A DNA stretch of 64,000 bases, taken from positions 124,001 through 188,000 of the forward strand of contig NZ_JAGHZV010000003.1 in NCBI RefSeq assembly GCF_017745215.1. The letters are read 5' to 3'. Below the pieces are notes generated by a model. The model saw only the letters and a program-made list of their open reading frames with translations, made no database searches and was not told where the DNA came from. The DNA comes from Sphingomonas sp. Its GTDB lineage: Bacteria; Pseudomonadota; Alphaproteobacteria; Sphingomonadales; Sphingomonadaceae. The position numbers and the translations under genes were made by a program. Below, in pieces: positions 44,195 through 55,143 of the stretch; position 1 is the first letter of the stretch, and every line of letters begins with the position of its first letter.

Positions 44195-45166
44195 TCATTG
44201 GATCGTCACTTTGAACTGAATGGTGCGCGCGACCGGCGCGAAGACGTCGCCCAGCGCGACATGGATCGCACTGCCGTCGAAGCTGCCGGCGTCGCCGTCG
44301 GCCGCGTCGCTGAGCGCGACGCCGTCGACCGAAAGGCTGCCGGGGGTATAGGTGGTGCCCGCCGGGATCGGGTCGGACACGCTCGCGGCCCAGGCGGCAC
44401 CCGGGAAGCGCGCGACCAGCGTGTAGGTGATCGTCGCGCCGCGATAGGGTGCGGTGCCCTGGCGGCGATTGGTGACGGCCTGGCTCTTCTCGAGCGTCGG
44501 GCCGGCGGATGCGCCGGGCGAGAGCGTGAAGGTCAGCCCCGCGCTGGCCGAAGTCATGCCGACGACGGCGTCGGCGCCGCTGTCGCCGGCGCCGGGGAAC
44601 AGCGTGCCGGGCTTGCCCGAGCCGGTGACCGCGGTCGCGGAGACGCCAAGCGCGACGCTCGCATTGCCGTCGCAGCGCAGCAGCGCGAACAACGCGACCG
44701 ACTGGCCGGGCTGGAGCGCAGGGGTGACCGGGGGAGCGAAGATCGCGTCGGTGGCGACGTCATAGGCGCCGTCGCCGTTCGCATCGGCGGCGAAGCCCTC
44801 GACGGTGCAGCCGGGCACGCTCGCGGCGAGACGGAAGGACTCCGCGCCGTTGCCCGCATTGGTCAGCGTGAAGGCAACCGCGGTGCGCTGGCCGGGCATG
44901 AAGGGCAGCGCCGTGGCGGGCGCGGAAAGCCGGACGTCGAGCAGCTCGGCGACGCGCGTGCTGACCGGATTGGAATCGATCTGCGCGCTGCCCGCGGTCA
45001 GGTCCGCGCTCGCGTGCGCGACATTGTCGATGGTGGTGCCGGCGCGGGTCTGCGCGAAGGCGGCCGAAGTATCGAGGAAGCAACCGCCCGCGATCAGCGC
45101 AAGGGCGACACCCCTACACTGCGCGGAAACCCGGCCACCTCCAATATTCGACACCGTACACCCCAC
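44195..45166 (-). CDS. Secreted DUF11-like protein, first gene of the operon
   Basis: The roughly 323-residue precursor has a hydrophobic leader (GVALALIAGGCFLDTSAAFAQ). It has AGTTIDNVAHASADLTAG, PGQRTAVAFTLTNAGNGAESFRL and an acidic DANGDGAYDVATDAIF loop. A C-terminal DUF11 domain (GATITYTLVARFPG, DPIPAGTTYTPGSLSVDG) ends in IQFKVTIQ. No ATG is in frame; the GTG at 45166 is used and a GTG 12 bases on is possible. The 269-bp upstream region should carry the operon promoter. Confidence 0.75.
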   Translation of the reverse strand: MGCTVSNIGGGRVSAQCRGVALALIAGGCFLDTSAAFAQTRAGTTIDNVAHASADLTAGSAQIDSNPVSTRVAELLDVRLSAPATALPFMPGQRTAVAFTLTNAGNGAESFRLAASVPGCTVEGFAADANGDGAYDVATDAIFAPPVTPALQPGQSVALFALLRCDGNASVALGVSATAVTGSGKPGTLFPGAGDSGADAVVGMTSASAGLTFTLSPGASAGPTLEKSQAVTNRRQGTAPYRGATITYTLVARFPGAAWAASVSDPIPAGTTYTPGSLSVDGVALSDAADGDAGSFDGSAIHVALGDVFAPVARTIQFKVTIQ

Positions 45167-45435
45167 ATGTTCGGAAACATCTAGGGCCAGCTATTAGGGA
45201 GCCATGATTTCCAACCACGCTAACGCGAGTAGCGTACGTTACCCATGTGGAGTCTACGTAGTTGGCGGAAAGGTTCAGTAAACCACTCTAAATGGAGGAA
45301 AATCCTCTCAATTCAGTCGGTTTTGAATGATAACGTTGTCTATCACTGGACGCTTCGCGATTGCAACAGACACGATCGTTACGGGGTCGATCACTGGTCT
45401 CTTTATTGTACTCGACTTTCGCTCTGCTTGATTGC

Positions 45436-46467
45436 TCAAGACCAGCCTGCAACCGCGAGTATTGCATCCGCAAATTCGCGCGGCGCTTCCTGCGGCGGAT
45501 TGTGGCCGATACCGCCGCGAAGCAGCCGATGCTCGTATCGGCCGGTGAATTTGGGACGATAGGCCTCGGGTTCGGGGTGCGGTGCACCATTGGCGTCGCC
45601 TTCGATCGTAATCGTCGGAATCGCGATCGCGGGGCCGGTTGCGAGCTTTGCTTCGATCGCGTCGAACCGTGCCTCGCCGTCGACCAGCCCCAGCCGCCAC
45701 CGGTAATTGTTAACGACGACGGCCACGTGATCGGGATTTTCGAACGACTCGGCGCTTCGCGCGAACACCGAGTCGCCGAAGCGCCACTGCGGCGAGGCGA
45801 GCTCCCAGATCAGCCGCGCGAAGGCCGCGCGGTTGGCCTCATACCCCGCCTGGCCCCGATCGGTGGCGAAGTAGAATTGATACCACCATTGCAGCTCGGC
45901 GCGCGGCGGCAGCGGTTTCCTGCCCCCCGCCTGGCTCCCGATCAGATAGCCGCTGACCGAGACGAGCGCGCGGACCCGCTCGGGCCAGAGCGCCGCGACG
46001 ATCCCCGCGGTGCGCGCACCCCAGTCGAACCCGGCAAGCACGGTGCGATCGACCTTCAGCGCGTCCATCAGCGCCACCGCGTCGCTGGCGAGCGCGGCCG
46101 GCTGGCCGTTGCGCACCGCCCCGGCCGAGCGGATGCGCGTGGCGCCATAGCCGCGCAGATAGGGCACGATCACACGATGCCCCGCCGCGACGAGCAGCGG
46201 CACGACCTCGACGAAGGCGTGGATGTCATAGGGCCAGCCGTGGAGCAGGATCACCGGCACCCCGTCGCGGGGGCCTTCGTCGACATAGGCGACGCTGAGG
46301 TCGCCGGCGTCGACCTGCTTGAGCGGTCCCCAGGGGATCGGCGGCAGCGCAGTCGGTGCGGCCCCGGCGCGCGTGGGGAGCGCGAGCGGAACGACACCGG
46401 CGAGCGCCGCCAGTCCGAGGAAGTCGCGACGCCCCGGTTCGGCGAGCGGCGCGGGGCGGCTGGTCAC
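45436..46467 (-). CDS. Tat-exported alpha/beta hydrolase (epoxide-hydrolase-like)
   Basis: This 343-residue protein starts with a twin-arginine signal (GRRDFLGLAALAGVVPLALPTRAGA). It has the alpha/beta hydrolase oxyanion block VILLHGWPYD and the nucleophile elbow GFDWGARTAG, whose Asp nucleophile is typical of epoxide hydrolases and dehalogenases. The catalytic His is in GGIGHNPPQEAP. The GTG at 46467 overlaps the stop of a short upstream ORF as GTGA. The substrate is unknown. Confidence 0.85.
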   Translation of the reverse strand: MTSRPAPLAEPGRRDFLGLAALAGVVPLALPTRAGAAPTALPPIPWGPLKQVDAGDLSVAYVDEGPRDGVPVILLHGWPYDIHAFVEVVPLLVAAGHRVIVPYLRGYGATRIRSAGAVRNGQPAALASDAVALMDALKVDRTVLAGFDWGARTAGIVAALWPERVRALVSVSGYLIGSQAGGRKPLPPRAELQWWYQFYFATDRGQAGYEANRAAFARLIWELASPQWRFGDSVFARSAESFENPDHVAVVVNNYRWRLGLVDGEARFDAIEAKLATGPAIAIPTITIEGDANGAPHPEPEAYRPKFTGRYEHRLLRGGIGHNPPQEAPREFADAILAVAGWS

Positions 46468-46586
46468 CGGCGCTGGTCCGGCGCGGGCGCGACCTTGGGT
46501 GCGAAGGGGCTCGTGCTCGCGGGCACCGCCATGCCCAGGAAAGCGCTGCGTTCCCGGTCGCTGAGCCAAGTGAATTCGTTCGCCAC
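46464..46586 (-). CDS. 40-residue ORF coupled to the hydrolase
   Basis: The frame reads VANEFTWLSDRERSAFLGMA and ends by overlapping the hydrolase GTG (GTGA). The overlap and a Glu/Trp/Arg-rich start that looks coding suggest a real short peptide. It has no known family. TCCATATGC occurs twice about 80 bp upstream, a possible promoter-region repeat. Confidence 0.4.
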   Translation of the reverse strand: MANEFTWLSDRERSAFLGMAVPASTSPFAPKVAPAPDQRR

Positions 46587-46761
46587 GCACGCCTCCGTTA
46601 CATCGAGGGCCGGCAATATCCCGAACGGCGTGGCAGCGCCTATCATCCACAGGTTTAAGCCGCTCCATATGCAATCCATATGCGCGGCCCTTCTTGCCGC
46701 TCTCGCTTCCAAATGAACGGAGCCCCTAATCGCGCATCTCCCGGATTTACGGAGATGTCCC

Positions 46762-46845
46762 GTGCAAGACCTTCTCTGGATCGGCCTCGTCCTTGGGCTG
46801 CTGGCGCTGACGCTCGGCTATGCCCGGCTGTGCGAGGAGGCCTGA
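46762..46845 (+). CDS. 27-residue membrane peptide upstream of kdpF
   Basis: It starts at a GTG with GGAGATG ahead of it. It encodes VQDLLWIGLVLGLLALTLGYARLCEEA, a single hydrophobic helix with a charged end. It ends 4 bases before kdpF and is probably part of the kdp transcript. It is not KdpF itself, which follows; I recall similar short genes before kdpF in alphaproteobacteria. Confidence 0.6.
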   Translation: MQDLLWIGLVLGLLALTLGYARLCEEA

Positions 46846-46849
46846 TCCC

Positions 46850-46939
46850 ATGACCTTCGACCTCATGCTCGCGGGCGCCGTCGCGCTCGCGCTCCTCATC
46901 TATCTGGTCGCAGTGCTGCTGCGTCCCGAACGGTTCTGA
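46850..46939 (+). CDS. kdpF: KdpF, small subunit of the potassium ATPase
   Basis: This 29-residue protein has one membrane segment ([25 protein letters not shown]). The length and the LLRPERF end match KdpF, which stabilises the KdpFABC complex in the inner membrane. It precedes kdpA by 10 bases. Confidence 0.85.
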   Translation: MTFDLMLAGAVALALLIYLVAVLLRPERF

Positions 46940-46949
46940 GGAGGCCCCG

Positions 46950-48653
46950 ATGACTTGGCAAGGATGGACCCTGATCGCCGTCTTCACTGCGATCCTCATC
47001 GCGCTCACCAAGCCGATGGGTATGTGGCTGTTCGCGCTCTACGAGGGCCGCCGCACCCCGCTGCACCGCGTGCTCGGCCCCGTCGAGCGCGGCTTCTACA
47101 AGCTCGCGGGCATCGACCCCACCGCCGAGATGGGCTGGCGCCGCTATGCAGTGCACATGCTGATCTTCAACACCGTGCTGGCGCTTTTCACCTATGCGAT
47201 CCTGCGCACCCAGTTATGGCTGCCGCTCAACGATCCGGGGATGGCGAACATCACGCCCGACGGCGCGTTCAACACCGCGGTGAGCTTCACCACCAACACC
47301 AACTGGCAATGGTATTCGGGCGAGGCGGCGATGTCGAACCTCAGCCAGATGCTCGCGCTGACGATCCACAACTTCCTCTCGGCCGCGACCGGCATCGCGC
47401 TCGCCTTCGCGCTGTTCCGCGGCTTCGCGCGGCGCCAGGCGACGACGCTCGGCAATTTCTGGGCCGACTGCACGCGCGTGACGCTCTACCTGCTGCTCCC
47501 GATCTCGATCGTCTATGCGCTCTACCTGATCGCCGCGGGCGTCCCGCAGACGCTGACCCAGCAAGTCACCGCCACCACGATCGAAGGCGCACGCCAGGTC
47601 ATCGCGCTCGGGCCCGTCGCATCGCAGGAAGCGATCAAGATGCTCGGCACCAACGGCGGCGGCTTCTTCAATGGCAACAGCGCGCACCCCTTCGAGAACC
47701 CCGACGCGCTCACCAACCTGATCCAGATGCTCTCGATCTTCGTGATCGGCTTCGGCCTCACCTGGACCTTCGGCAAGGCGGTGGGCAACACCCGCCAGGG
47801 CTGGGCGATCCTCGCGGCGATGGTGATCCTGTTCCTCGCCGGAACCAGCGTCTGCTACTGGGCCGAGGCTTCGGGCAACCCCGTGCTCCAGCATCTCGGC
47901 GTCGCCGGGGGCAATATGGAGGGCAAGGAAGTCCGCTTCGGCATCGCCGCCTCCTCGCTGTTCGCCACGGTCACCACCGCCGCGTCGTGCGGCGCCGTCA
48001 ATGCGATGCACGACAGCTTCACCGCGCTCGGCGGGCTGATCCCGCTGTTCAACATCCAGCTCGGCGAAGTCGTGGTCGGCGGCGTCGGCGCGGGGATCTA
48101 CGGCTTCCTGCTCTTCGCGATCCTCGCGGTGTTCGTCGCCGGGCTGATGGTCGGCCGCACGCCCGAATATGTCGGCAAGAAGATCGAGAGCCGCGAAGTC
48201 AAGCTGGCGGTGCTCGCCATCGCCGTCCTCCCGCTCGCGATCCTCGGCGGCACCGCGATCGCCTCGGTGCTGCCCGCAGGCCTCGCCGGGCCGCTCAACA
48301 AGGGCCCGCACGGCTTCTCGGAGATCCTCTACGCCTTCACCAGCGCAGTCGGGAACAACGGCTCGGCCTTCGCGGGGCTCACCGCGGGCACGCCCTTCTA
48401 CAACCTGCTGCTCGGCATCTGCATGTGGGTGGGTCGCTTCTTCATCATCGTGCCGATGCTCGCCATCGCCGGAAGCCTCGCGGCGAAGAAATACACCCCC
48501 GAGACCGCGGGCTCCTTCCCGACCACCGGCGGGCTGTGGATCGGCCTGCTCGTCGGCACTGTGCTGATCCTCGGCGGCCTCACCTTCCTGCCCAGCCTCG
48601 CGCTCGGCCCCATCGCCGATCATCTCGCGATGATCCGCGGCACGCTCTCCTGA
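46950..48653 (+). CDS. kdpA: KdpA, potassium-translocating subunit
   Basis: This 567-residue protein has about ten membrane segments and the selectivity-filter loops [33 protein letters not shown] and GNNGSAFAG. It forms the K+ channel-like part of the high-affinity Kdp pump used under potassium limitation. ATG with GAGGAGG ahead. Full length for the family. Confidence 0.97.
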   Translation: MTWQGWTLIAVFTAILIALTKPMGMWLFALYEGRRTPLHRVLGPVERGFYKLAGIDPTAEMGWRRYAVHMLIFNTVLALFTYAILRTQLWLPLNDPGMANITPDGAFNTAVSFTTNTNWQWYSGEAAMSNLSQMLALTIHNFLSAATGIALAFALFRGFARRQATTLGNFWADCTRVTLYLLLPISIVYALYLIAAGVPQTLTQQVTATTIEGARQVIALGPVASQEAIKMLGTNGGGFFNGNSAHPFENPDALTNLIQMLSIFVIGFGLTWTFGKAVGNTRQGWAILAAMVILFLAGTSVCYWAEASGNPVLQHLGVAGGNMEGKEVRFGIAASSLFATVTTAASCGAVNAMHDSFTALGGLIPLFNIQLGEVVVGGVGAGIYGFLLFAILAVFVAGLMVGRTPEYVGKKIESREVKLAVLAIAVLPLAILGGTAIASVLPAGLAGPLNKGPHGFSEILYAFTSAVGNNGSAFAGLTAGTPFYNLLLGICMWVGRFFIIVPMLAIAGSLAAKKYTPETAGSFPTTGGLWIGLLVGTVLILGGLTFLPSLALGPIADHLAMIRGTLS

Positions 48654-48667
48654 TCGGAACCGCCACC

Positions 48668-50698
48668 ATGGCCAGAACCGCAACCAAGTCCCTGTTCACC
48701 GCCGAGCTGATCGCGCCCGCGATCCGCGACGCCTTCCTCAAGCTCGATCCGCGCCAGTTGATCCGCAACCCGATCCTGTTCGTCACCGCCTGCGTCGCGC
48801 TGCTCCTCACGGTGCTCCTCGGCCTCGGGCAGGACGGGCTGGGCTTCGGCTTCAAGCTCCAGCTGGTGATCTGGCTGTGGCTCACCGTGCTCTTCGGGAC
48901 CTTCGCCGAAGCCCTCGCCGAGGGCCGCGGCAAGGCGCAGGCGGCGTCGCTGCGCGCCACCAAGGCCGAGCTCACCGCCAAGCGCCTCCGCAATGGCCGC
49001 ACCGAACAGGTCGGCGCCAGCGAGCTTCGCAAGGGGGACGTCGTCCTCGTCGAGACGGGCGACCTCATCCCCGCCGACGGCGAAGTGATCGAAGGCGTCG
49101 CCAGCGTCAACGAAGCCGCGATCACCGGCGAGAGCGCGCCCGTGATCCGCGAAGCGGGCGGCGACCGCTCGGCCGTCACGGCGGGCACGCGCGTGATCTC
49201 GGACTGGGTCAAGGTCCAGGTCACCGCCGATCCCGGCCAGGGTTTCCTCGACCGGATGATCGCGCTCGTCGAGGGCGCGGAACGGCAGAAGACCCCCAAC
49301 GAGATCGCGCTCACCATCCTGCTCGTCGGCCTGACGATCATCTTCCTGATCGCGGTCGCGACGATCCCCGCCTTCGCCAGCTATGCCGGCGGCGCGATCC
49401 CGGTTGCGATCCTCGCCGCGCTGCTCATCACGCTGATCCCGACGACCATCGCCGCGCTGCTCTCGGCGATCGGCATCGCGGGGATGGACCGGCTGGTGCG
49501 CTTCAACGTGCTCGCCAAGTCGGGCCGTGCAGTGGAGGCCGCCGGCGACATCGACACGCTGCTGCTCGACAAGACCGGGACGATCACCGTCGGCGACCGC
49601 CAGGCGAGCGAGTTCCGCGCGGTCACCGGAGTCCATGTCTCCGAGCTGGCCGAGGCCGCGCTGCTCGCCAGCCTCGCCGACGAGACGCCCGAGGGCCGCT
49701 CGATCGTCACCCTCGCGCGAGACAGGTTCGCGGTCAGCCGCACCGCGCTGCCCCCTGACGCGCAAGTGATCCCCTTCACCGCGCAGACGCGCATCTCGGG
49801 CGTCCAGATCGGCCCCATGCTGATCCAGAAGGGCGCGGTCGACTCGGTGCTCCGCGCCAATCCCGGCGCCGGCGACACCCCCGCCGCCGCCGAGCTGCGG
49901 CGCGCGACCGACGAGATCGCGCGTGCGGGCATGACGCCGCTCGCCGTGGTCAAGGACGCCCGCATCCTCGGTGCGATCGCACTCAAGGACGTGATCAAGG
50001 CCGGCATCCGCGAGCGGTTCGGCGAGCTTCGCCGCATGGGCATCCGCACCGTGATGATCACCGGTGACAACCCGCTCACCGCCGCCGCAATCGCCGCCGA
50101 GGCGGGGGTCGACGACTTCCTCGCCCAGGCCACCCCCGAGGACAAGCTCGCGCTCATCCGCAAGGAACAGGCCGGCGGCAAGCTCGTCGCGATGTGCGGC
50201 GACGGCACCAACGACGCCCCTGCCCTCGCCCAGGCCGATGTCGGCGTGGCGATGAACACCGGCACCCAGGCCGCGCGCGAGGCGGGCAACATGGTCGACC
50301 TCGACAGCGACCCGACCAAGCTCATCGAAGTCGTGGGCCTCGGCAAGCAGCTGCTGATGACGCGCGGCTCGCTCACCACCTTCTCGGTGGCGAACGACAT
50401 CGCGAAGTATTTCGCGATCATCCCGGCGATGTTCGCGGCACTCTACCCCGGGCTGGCGGTGCTCAACGTGATGGGCCTCGCGACGCCGCAGTCGGCGATC
50501 CTCTCGGCGATCATCTTCAACGCGCTGATCATCCCGTGCCTGGTGCCGCTGGCGCTCAAGGGGGTGACCTACCGCCCGATCGGCGCCGGACCACTGCTGG
50601 CGAGGAACCTCGCGATCTACGGGCTGGGCGGCGTGATCGTGCCGTTCATCGGGATCAAGGCGATCGACGTCGCGGTGAACGCCATCGGTTTGGCGTGA
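48668..50698 (+). CDS. kdpB: KdpB, P-type ATPase subunit
   Basis: This 676-residue P-type ATPase has the phosphorylation motif [11 protein letters not shown], the actuator motif [18 protein letters not shown] and the K+-pump membrane helices. It powers uptake through KdpA. It starts 14 bases after kdpA stops and ends just before a large palindrome that separates it from kdpC. Confidence 0.97.
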   Translation: MARTATKSLFTAELIAPAIRDAFLKLDPRQLIRNPILFVTACVALLLTVLLGLGQDGLGFGFKLQLVIWLWLTVLFGTFAEALAEGRGKAQAASLRATKAELTAKRLRNGRTEQVGASELRKGDVVLVETGDLIPADGEVIEGVASVNEAAITGESAPVIREAGGDRSAVTAGTRVISDWVKVQVTADPGQGFLDRMIALVEGAERQKTPNEIALTILLVGLTIIFLIAVATIPAFASYAGGAIPVAILAALLITLIPTTIAALLSAIGIAGMDRLVRFNVLAKSGRAVEAAGDIDTLLLDKTGTITVGDRQASEFRAVTGVHVSELAEAALLASLADETPEGRSIVTLARDRFAVSRTALPPDAQVIPFTAQTRISGVQIGPMLIQKGAVDSVLRANPGAGDTPAAAELRRATDEIARAGMTPLAVVKDARILGAIALKDVIKAGIRERFGELRRMGIRTVMITGDNPLTAAAIAAEAGVDDFLAQATPEDKLALIRKEQAGGKLVAMCGDGTNDAPALAQADVGVAMNTGTQAAREAGNMVDLDSDPTKLIEVVGLGKQLLMTRGSLTTFSVANDIAKYFAIIPAMFAALYPGLAVLNVMGLATPQSAILSAIIFNALIIPCLVPLALKGVTYRPIGAGPLLARNLAIYGLGGVIVPFIGIKAIDVAVNAIGLA

Positions 50699-50707
50699 GC
50701 CAATAAA

Positions 50708-50815
50708 AGCCCCTCCCCTTCAGGGGAGGGGTTGGGGTGGGGCCTGTGAGTCTCACCGAGCCCATCGCCCGTGGACAGGCCCCACCCCCAACCCCTCCCC
50801 TGAAGGGGAGGGGCT
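50708..50815. repeat. Large inverted repeat between kdpB and kdpC
   Basis: Arms of 40 and 41 bases, each itself containing the short palindrome CCCCTCCCCTTCAGGGGAGGGG or its complement, face each other across 27 bp. They differ by one G. This paired-palindrome form is typical of REP/BIME-like elements that spread in GC-rich genomes. In the mRNA it would make a very stable stem. Confidence 0.8.
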
Positions 50816-50832
50816 CAAGAAGGAAGAAGGCA

Positions 50833-51435
50833 ATGTACCAAGACCTCAAGACCTCGCTCCGCCCGGCGATCGTGCTGACGATCCTGTTCGCACTGCTGCT
50901 GGGCATCCTCTACCCGCTCGCGCTCACCGGCGCCGGCCAGGCGCTGTTCCCCGCCCAGGCCAACGGCAGCCTCATCCGCGACGCCAAGGGCACCATCATC
51001 GGCTCCAGCCTGCTCGCCCAGGGCTTTGCCTCGGACCGCTATTTCCACCCGCGCCCCTCCGCCGCCGGCAAGGGCTATGATGCGCTCGCTTCGGCGGGAT
51101 CGAACCTCGGCCCCGCGAGCCAGGCGCTCGCCGACCGGGTCAAGGCCGATCTCGCCGCCAACGGGGTTCCACCAGGACAATCGGTTCCCGCCGATCTGGT
51201 GACGGCCTCCGCCTCGGGGCTCGACCCCCATATCAGCCCCGAGGCGGCCTTGTTCCAGGTCGCCCGCGTCGCCCATGCGCGCGGCTTGCCCAAAGACCGA
51301 GTCCGCCAGCTCGTCGAGCTCTCCACGCACCATCCGCTGTTCGGCTTCCTCGGCGAGAACCGCGTCAACGTGCTCGAGCTAAACCTTGCGCTTGATCGAC
51401 AGGCCGCGGCGGGAAGCGCTAAAGCCGCTTCGTGA
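50833..51435 (+). CDS. kdpC: KdpC, potassium ATPase assembly subunit
   Basis: This 200-residue protein has one N-terminal membrane segment ([25 protein letters not shown]). The conserved periplasmic part has FHPRPSA, SNLGP and [18 protein letters not shown]. The ATG after AGGAAGAAGG is 17 bases beyond the large palindrome. It stabilises ATP binding by KdpB. Its stop overlaps the kdpD start as GTGA. Confidence 0.96.
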   Translation: MYQDLKTSLRPAIVLTILFALLLGILYPLALTGAGQALFPAQANGSLIRDAKGTIIGSSLLAQGFASDRYFHPRPSAAGKGYDALASAGSNLGPASQALADRVKADLAANGVPPGQSVPADLVTASASGLDPHISPEAALFQVARVAHARGLPKDRVRQLVELSTHHPLFGFLGENRVNVLELNLALDRQAAAGSAKAAS

Positions 51436-54086
51436 ACGCCGACCGCCCCGATCCCGAGGCCCTGCTGCGCGCCGCCGCGCAGGAGGGCCGCGGCCGTCTC
51501 AAGGTCTTCCTCGGCGCCGCCCCCGGCGTCGGCAAGACCTATGAGATGCTCCGCGAAGGCGCCGCGCGCCGCGACGCCGGGGTCGACGTCGTCATCGGCG
51601 TGGTCGAGACCCACGGCCGCGCCGAGACCGAAGCGCTCGTCCAAGGGCTCGATGCGGTGCCTCGACAGATGGTCCCCTACCACGGCCGCGCCATCGGCGA
51701 GATGGACCTCGACGCGATCCTCGCGCGCCGCCCCCAGCTCGTCCTCGTCGACGAGCTCGCACACACCAACGCGCCAGGTTGCCGGCATCCCAAACGATAC
51801 CAGGACGTCGAGGAGTTGCTCGACGCCGGCATCGACGTCTTCTCGACCGTCAACATCCAGCATATCGAGAGCCTTAACGACGTCGTCGCCTCCTTCACCC
51901 ATGTCCGCGTCCGCGAGACCGTGCCCGACCGCGTGCTCGAGGCCGCCGAGATCGAAGTCGTCGACATCCCGCCCGACGAGCTGATCGAGCGGCTGAAGGA
52001 CGGCAAGGTCTATGTCCCCGAAGAAGCTTCGCGCGCGCTCAATCACTTCTTCACCAAGTCCAACCTCTCGGCGCTCCGCGAGCTCGCGTTGCGCCGCGCC
52101 GCCCAGGCGGTCGACGCGCAGATGCTCGACTATGTCCGCAGCCATGCGCTCGCCGGAAACTGGGCGGTGGGCGAGCGCGTCGTCGTCGCGGTCAGCGAGC
52201 TGCCGAGCTCAGAGGAACTGGTCCGCGCCGCCAAGCGCACTGCCGACACCTTCCGCGCGCCCTGGACCGCGCTCCATGTCGAGACCCCGCGCGACCAGCA
52301 TTTCGGCGAGGAGGAACGCCGCCGCCTCGCCGCCGCGCTCAACCTCGCGAGCCAGCTCGGCGCCGCCGTGGTGTCGGTGCCGGCGGATTCGGCGATCGAG
52401 GGGATCAAGTCCTACATCGCCGAGGCTCGCGCGACGCACTTGATCGTCGGCAAGTCGGCGCGCTCGCGGCTGTTCGAGCTCCGCCACGGCTCGGTGGTCG
52501 ACCGGCTGGTGCGCGAGACGCCGGGGGTCGCGGTGCACGTCATGCCGATCGCCGGCGCGCCGCCCGCGCCCTCGGTCCGGCCCGCGCGCGACTATGGCAC
52601 CCCCTCCGGCTACGGCTGGACCACCGCGATGGTCGCGGGGATCACCGCGCTCGGCAGCGGGCTGTTCCACATTCTCAACTTCGCCAATGTCGCGCTGCTC
52701 TACCTGTTGCCGGTGATGGCCGCGGCGAGCCTGTTCGGGCGCTGGCCGGCGCTGTTCGCCGGGATCCTTTCCTCGCTCGCCTACAACTTCTTCTTCCTGC
52801 CCCCCACCGGCACGCTGACCGTCAGCAACCCCGAGAACGTCATCACGATCATCGTGCTGCTCGGCGTCGCCTTCCTCACCAGCTCGCTCTCGGCGCGCGT
52901 CCGGGCGCAGGCCGTGCTCGCCGCCGGAAGCGCGCGCCAGAACGCCGCGCTCGCCGGCTTCCTTCGCCAGCTCAGCGACGCAGCGACCGAGGCGGAGCTG
53001 ATGCAGGCGGTCTGCGCCGAGATCGCGCGGCTGCTCGACGTCCAGGCAGTGATGCTCGTCGCCTCGCCCGACGGCCCGCAGATCCGTGCTGCCATCCCGC
53101 CCGAGGACGCGCTCGACACCATCGCGCTCGCCGCCGCGCAATGGACGCTCGAGCGCGGTGTCCCCGCCGGCCGCGGCTCGGATACGCTGACCGCTTCGGA
53201 CTGGCTCTTCTACCCGCTCGGGATCGAGGAGCGCGTGCTCGCCGCGCTCGGCCTCGCCCGCGATGATTCGCGCGAGACGGTCCGGTCGGATCAGATCCCG
53301 CTGCTGATGAGCCTGCTCGACCAGGCGACGCTCGCGCTTGAGCGGATGCGCCTGGGCGAGGAGATGCGCGACGTCGCGGAGTTGAAGGAACGCGATCGCC
53401 TCCGCGCGGCACTGCTCTCCTCGGTGAGCCACGACCTGCGCACGCCGCTCACCGCGATCCTCGGCTCGGTCGCCGAGCTGAAGCACCGCGACGACGGCCC
53501 GCTCGTCGAGACGATCGAGACCGAGGCGCAGCGACTCAAGCGCTTCGTCGCGAACCTGCTCGACATGGCGCGCGTCGAGGCCGGTGCGCTCAAGCTCAAC
53601 GTCGAGCCGGTCGATCTCACCGACGCCGTCTCCGCCGCGGTCCACGACACGCGCGCCACGCTCGCCGACCATCCGATCGACCTCCAGGTCTCGCCCGGCC
53701 TGCCGCTGGTCCGCGTCGACCCGCAGCTCTTCCATCACTGCCTGATCAACCTGCTCGACAATGCGGGCCGCTATGCGGACCCCGACACGCCGATCGCGAT
53801 CCGCGCCGACCGCATCCCCGGGGCGCTCGATCTGTCGATCCTCGACCAGGGGCCCGGCCTGCCGCACGGCCGCGAGCGCGAGGTGTTCGAGACCTTCCGC
53901 CGCCTCGAAGGCTCGGACCGCTCCAAGGCGGGTACCGGCCTGGGCCTCGCGATCGTCAAGGGCTTTGCCGAGGCGATGGGGCTTTCGGTCGAGGCCTCGA
54001 ACCGCGGCGAGCCGCGCGGCGCGCGCTTCACCCTCCATTTCCCCGAGCAACTGCTGATCCGCGAGTCCGAAGAAGCCATCGAATGA
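51432..54086 (+). CDS. kdpD: KdpD sensor histidine kinase
   Basis: This 884-residue K+ sensor has the N-terminal KdpD domain with Walker [16 protein letters not shown] universal-stress-type domain and four membrane segments near residues 395-500 follow. A GAF-like region precedes the kinase core: the H box [13 protein letters not shown], the N box [12 protein letters not shown] and G boxes DQGPGLPHG and GTGLGLAIV. It should phosphorylate KdpE when K+ is low. Confidence 0.96.
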   Translation: MNADRPDPEALLRAAAQEGRGRLKVFLGAAPGVGKTYEMLREGAARRDAGVDVVIGVVETHGRAETEALVQGLDAVPRQMVPYHGRAIGEMDLDAILARRPQLVLVDELAHTNAPGCRHPKRYQDVEELLDAGIDVFSTVNIQHIESLNDVVASFTHVRVRETVPDRVLEAAEIEVVDIPPDELIERLKDGKVYVPEEASRALNHFFTKSNLSALRELALRRAAQAVDAQMLDYVRSHALAGNWAVGERVVVAVSELPSSEELVRAAKRTADTFRAPWTALHVETPRDQHFGEEERRRLAAALNLASQLGAAVVSVPADSAIEGIKSYIAEARATHLIVGKSARSRLFELRHGSVVDRLVRETPGVAVHVMPIAGAPPAPSVRPARDYGTPSGYGWTTAMVAGITALGSGLFHILNFANVALLYLLPVMAAASLFGRWPALFAGILSSLAYNFFFLPPTGTLTVSNPENVITIIVLLGVAFLTSSLSARVRAQAVLAAGSARQNAALAGFLRQLSDAATEAELMQAVCAEIARLLDVQAVMLVASPDGPQIRAAIPPEDALDTIALAAAQWTLERGVPAGRGSDTLTASDWLFYPLGIEERVLAALGLARDDSRETVRSDQIPLLMSLLDQATLALERMRLGEEMRDVAELKERDRLRAALLSSVSHDLRTPLTAILGSVAELKHRDDGPLVETIETEAQRLKRFVANLLDMARVEAGALKLNVEPVDLTDAVSAAVHDTRATLADHPIDLQVSPGLPLVRVDPQLFHHCLINLLDNAGRYADPDTPIAIRADRIPGALDLSILDQGPGLPHGREREVFETFRRLEGSDRSKAGTGLGLAIVKGFAEAMGLSVEASNRGEPRGARFTLHFPEQLLIRESEEAIE

Positions 54087-54093
54087 CCCCAAG

Positions 54094-54783
54094 ATGACCA
54101 ACGCCGCCACGGTCCTGATCGTCGACGACGAGCCGCAGATCCGCCGCCTGCTCCAGGGCACGCTCACCCGCGCCGGCTATCGCATCGCCGAGGCCGGCTC
54201 TGGGCGTCAGGCGATCGAGGCGCTGGCTGACGTGCAGCCCGACGTCGTGCTGCTCGACCTCGGCCTGCCCGATCGCGACGGGCTCGAGCTGATCCCGGCG
54301 ATCCGCAAGCAATCCAGGGCGGCGGTGCTGATCGTCTCCGCGCGCGAGGCGACCGAGCAGAAGGTGACCGCGCTCGATCTTGGCGCGGTCGACTATGTCA
54401 CCAAGCCCTTCGACACCGACGAGCTGCTCGCCCGCGTCCGCGCCGCGCTGCGCGGCCGGATCGGCGCCGAGGGCGGCAAGGCGAGCATCACCGCGGGCGG
54501 CATCACCTTCGACCTGCTCGACCGGCGGGTGATGCGGGGCGACGAGGAGATCCACCTCACCCCCAAGGAGTTCGCGGTGATCGCCGAGCTGGCGCGCTTC
54601 CCCGGCCGGGTGATCACCCACCAGCAGCTGCTCGCCGCAGTCTGGGCGAACGATTACGAGCGCCACATCGAATATCTGCGCGTGGTGATCCGCAACATCC
54701 GCCAGAAGCTCGAGGAGGACCCCGCGCAGCCGCGGATCGTCGTCAACGAACTGGGCGTGGGCTATCGGCTGATGGGAACCTGA
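54094..54783 (+). CDS. kdpE: KdpE response regulator
   Basis: This 229-residue OmpR-type regulator has a receiver (VLIVDDEPQI, D in VLLDLGLPD, K in VTKPFD) and a winged-helix domain (HLTPKEFAVIAELARFPGRVITHQQLL). It ends VVNELGVGYRLMGT. It activates the kdp promoter upstream of the small leader ORF. ATG lies 7 bases after kdpD. Confidence 0.96.
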   Translation: MTNAATVLIVDDEPQIRRLLQGTLTRAGYRIAEAGSGRQAIEALADVQPDVVLLDLGLPDRDGLELIPAIRKQSRAAVLIVSAREATEQKVTALDLGAVDYVTKPFDTDELLARVRAALRGRIGAEGGKASITAGGITFDLLDRRVMRGDEEIHLTPKEFAVIAELARFPGRVITHQQLLAAVWANDYERHIEYLRVVIRNIRQKLEEDPAQPRIVVNELGVGYRLMGT

Positions 54784-54870
54784 GGCAGCCGGCCGCGAGC
54801 CTATGCGAATCCAATGCGGGGGCCGGGTCACCGCTCTCGAATGCCTATGCCGGACGCCGTAGCTGGGGGC

Positions 54871-55119
54871 ATGTCCCGCTGTCATGGCTTGTTCCTCCGT
54901 CTGGCCGGCGTCGCGCTGCTCGTGTTGGCGTGGCTGACCGCAGTCACCTTGCGGGCCCGTGTCCTCGCAGTCCCCGCCGAGCGCGACGGCCTGGCCTATT
55001 TCCTCGCCGCCGCGACCTTCCTCTCGGCGAGCGGGGGAACCTTGCTCGCAACGCTGGGGCGCCACGTCTTCGATCGCGTCGAAGTGGCGCGGCGGTGGAG
55101 CCGCTACGTGGGAGATTGA
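54871..55119 (+). CDS. Small two-TM hypothetical protein
   Basis: This 82-residue protein has two likely membrane segments (LFLRLAGVALLVLAWLTAVTL and YFLAAATFLSASGGTLLATLG) and a basic C-terminus (RRWSRYVGD). It follows kdpE in the same direction, with a longer, poorly conserved N-terminal frame upstream. No family is recognised. Confidence 0.5.
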   Translation: MSRCHGLFLRLAGVALLVLAWLTAVTLRARVLAVPAERDGLAYFLAAATFLSASGGTLLATLGRHVFDRVEVARRWSRYVGD

Positions 55120-55143
55120 ACCGGAGAGATGGGTAGCGGACCG

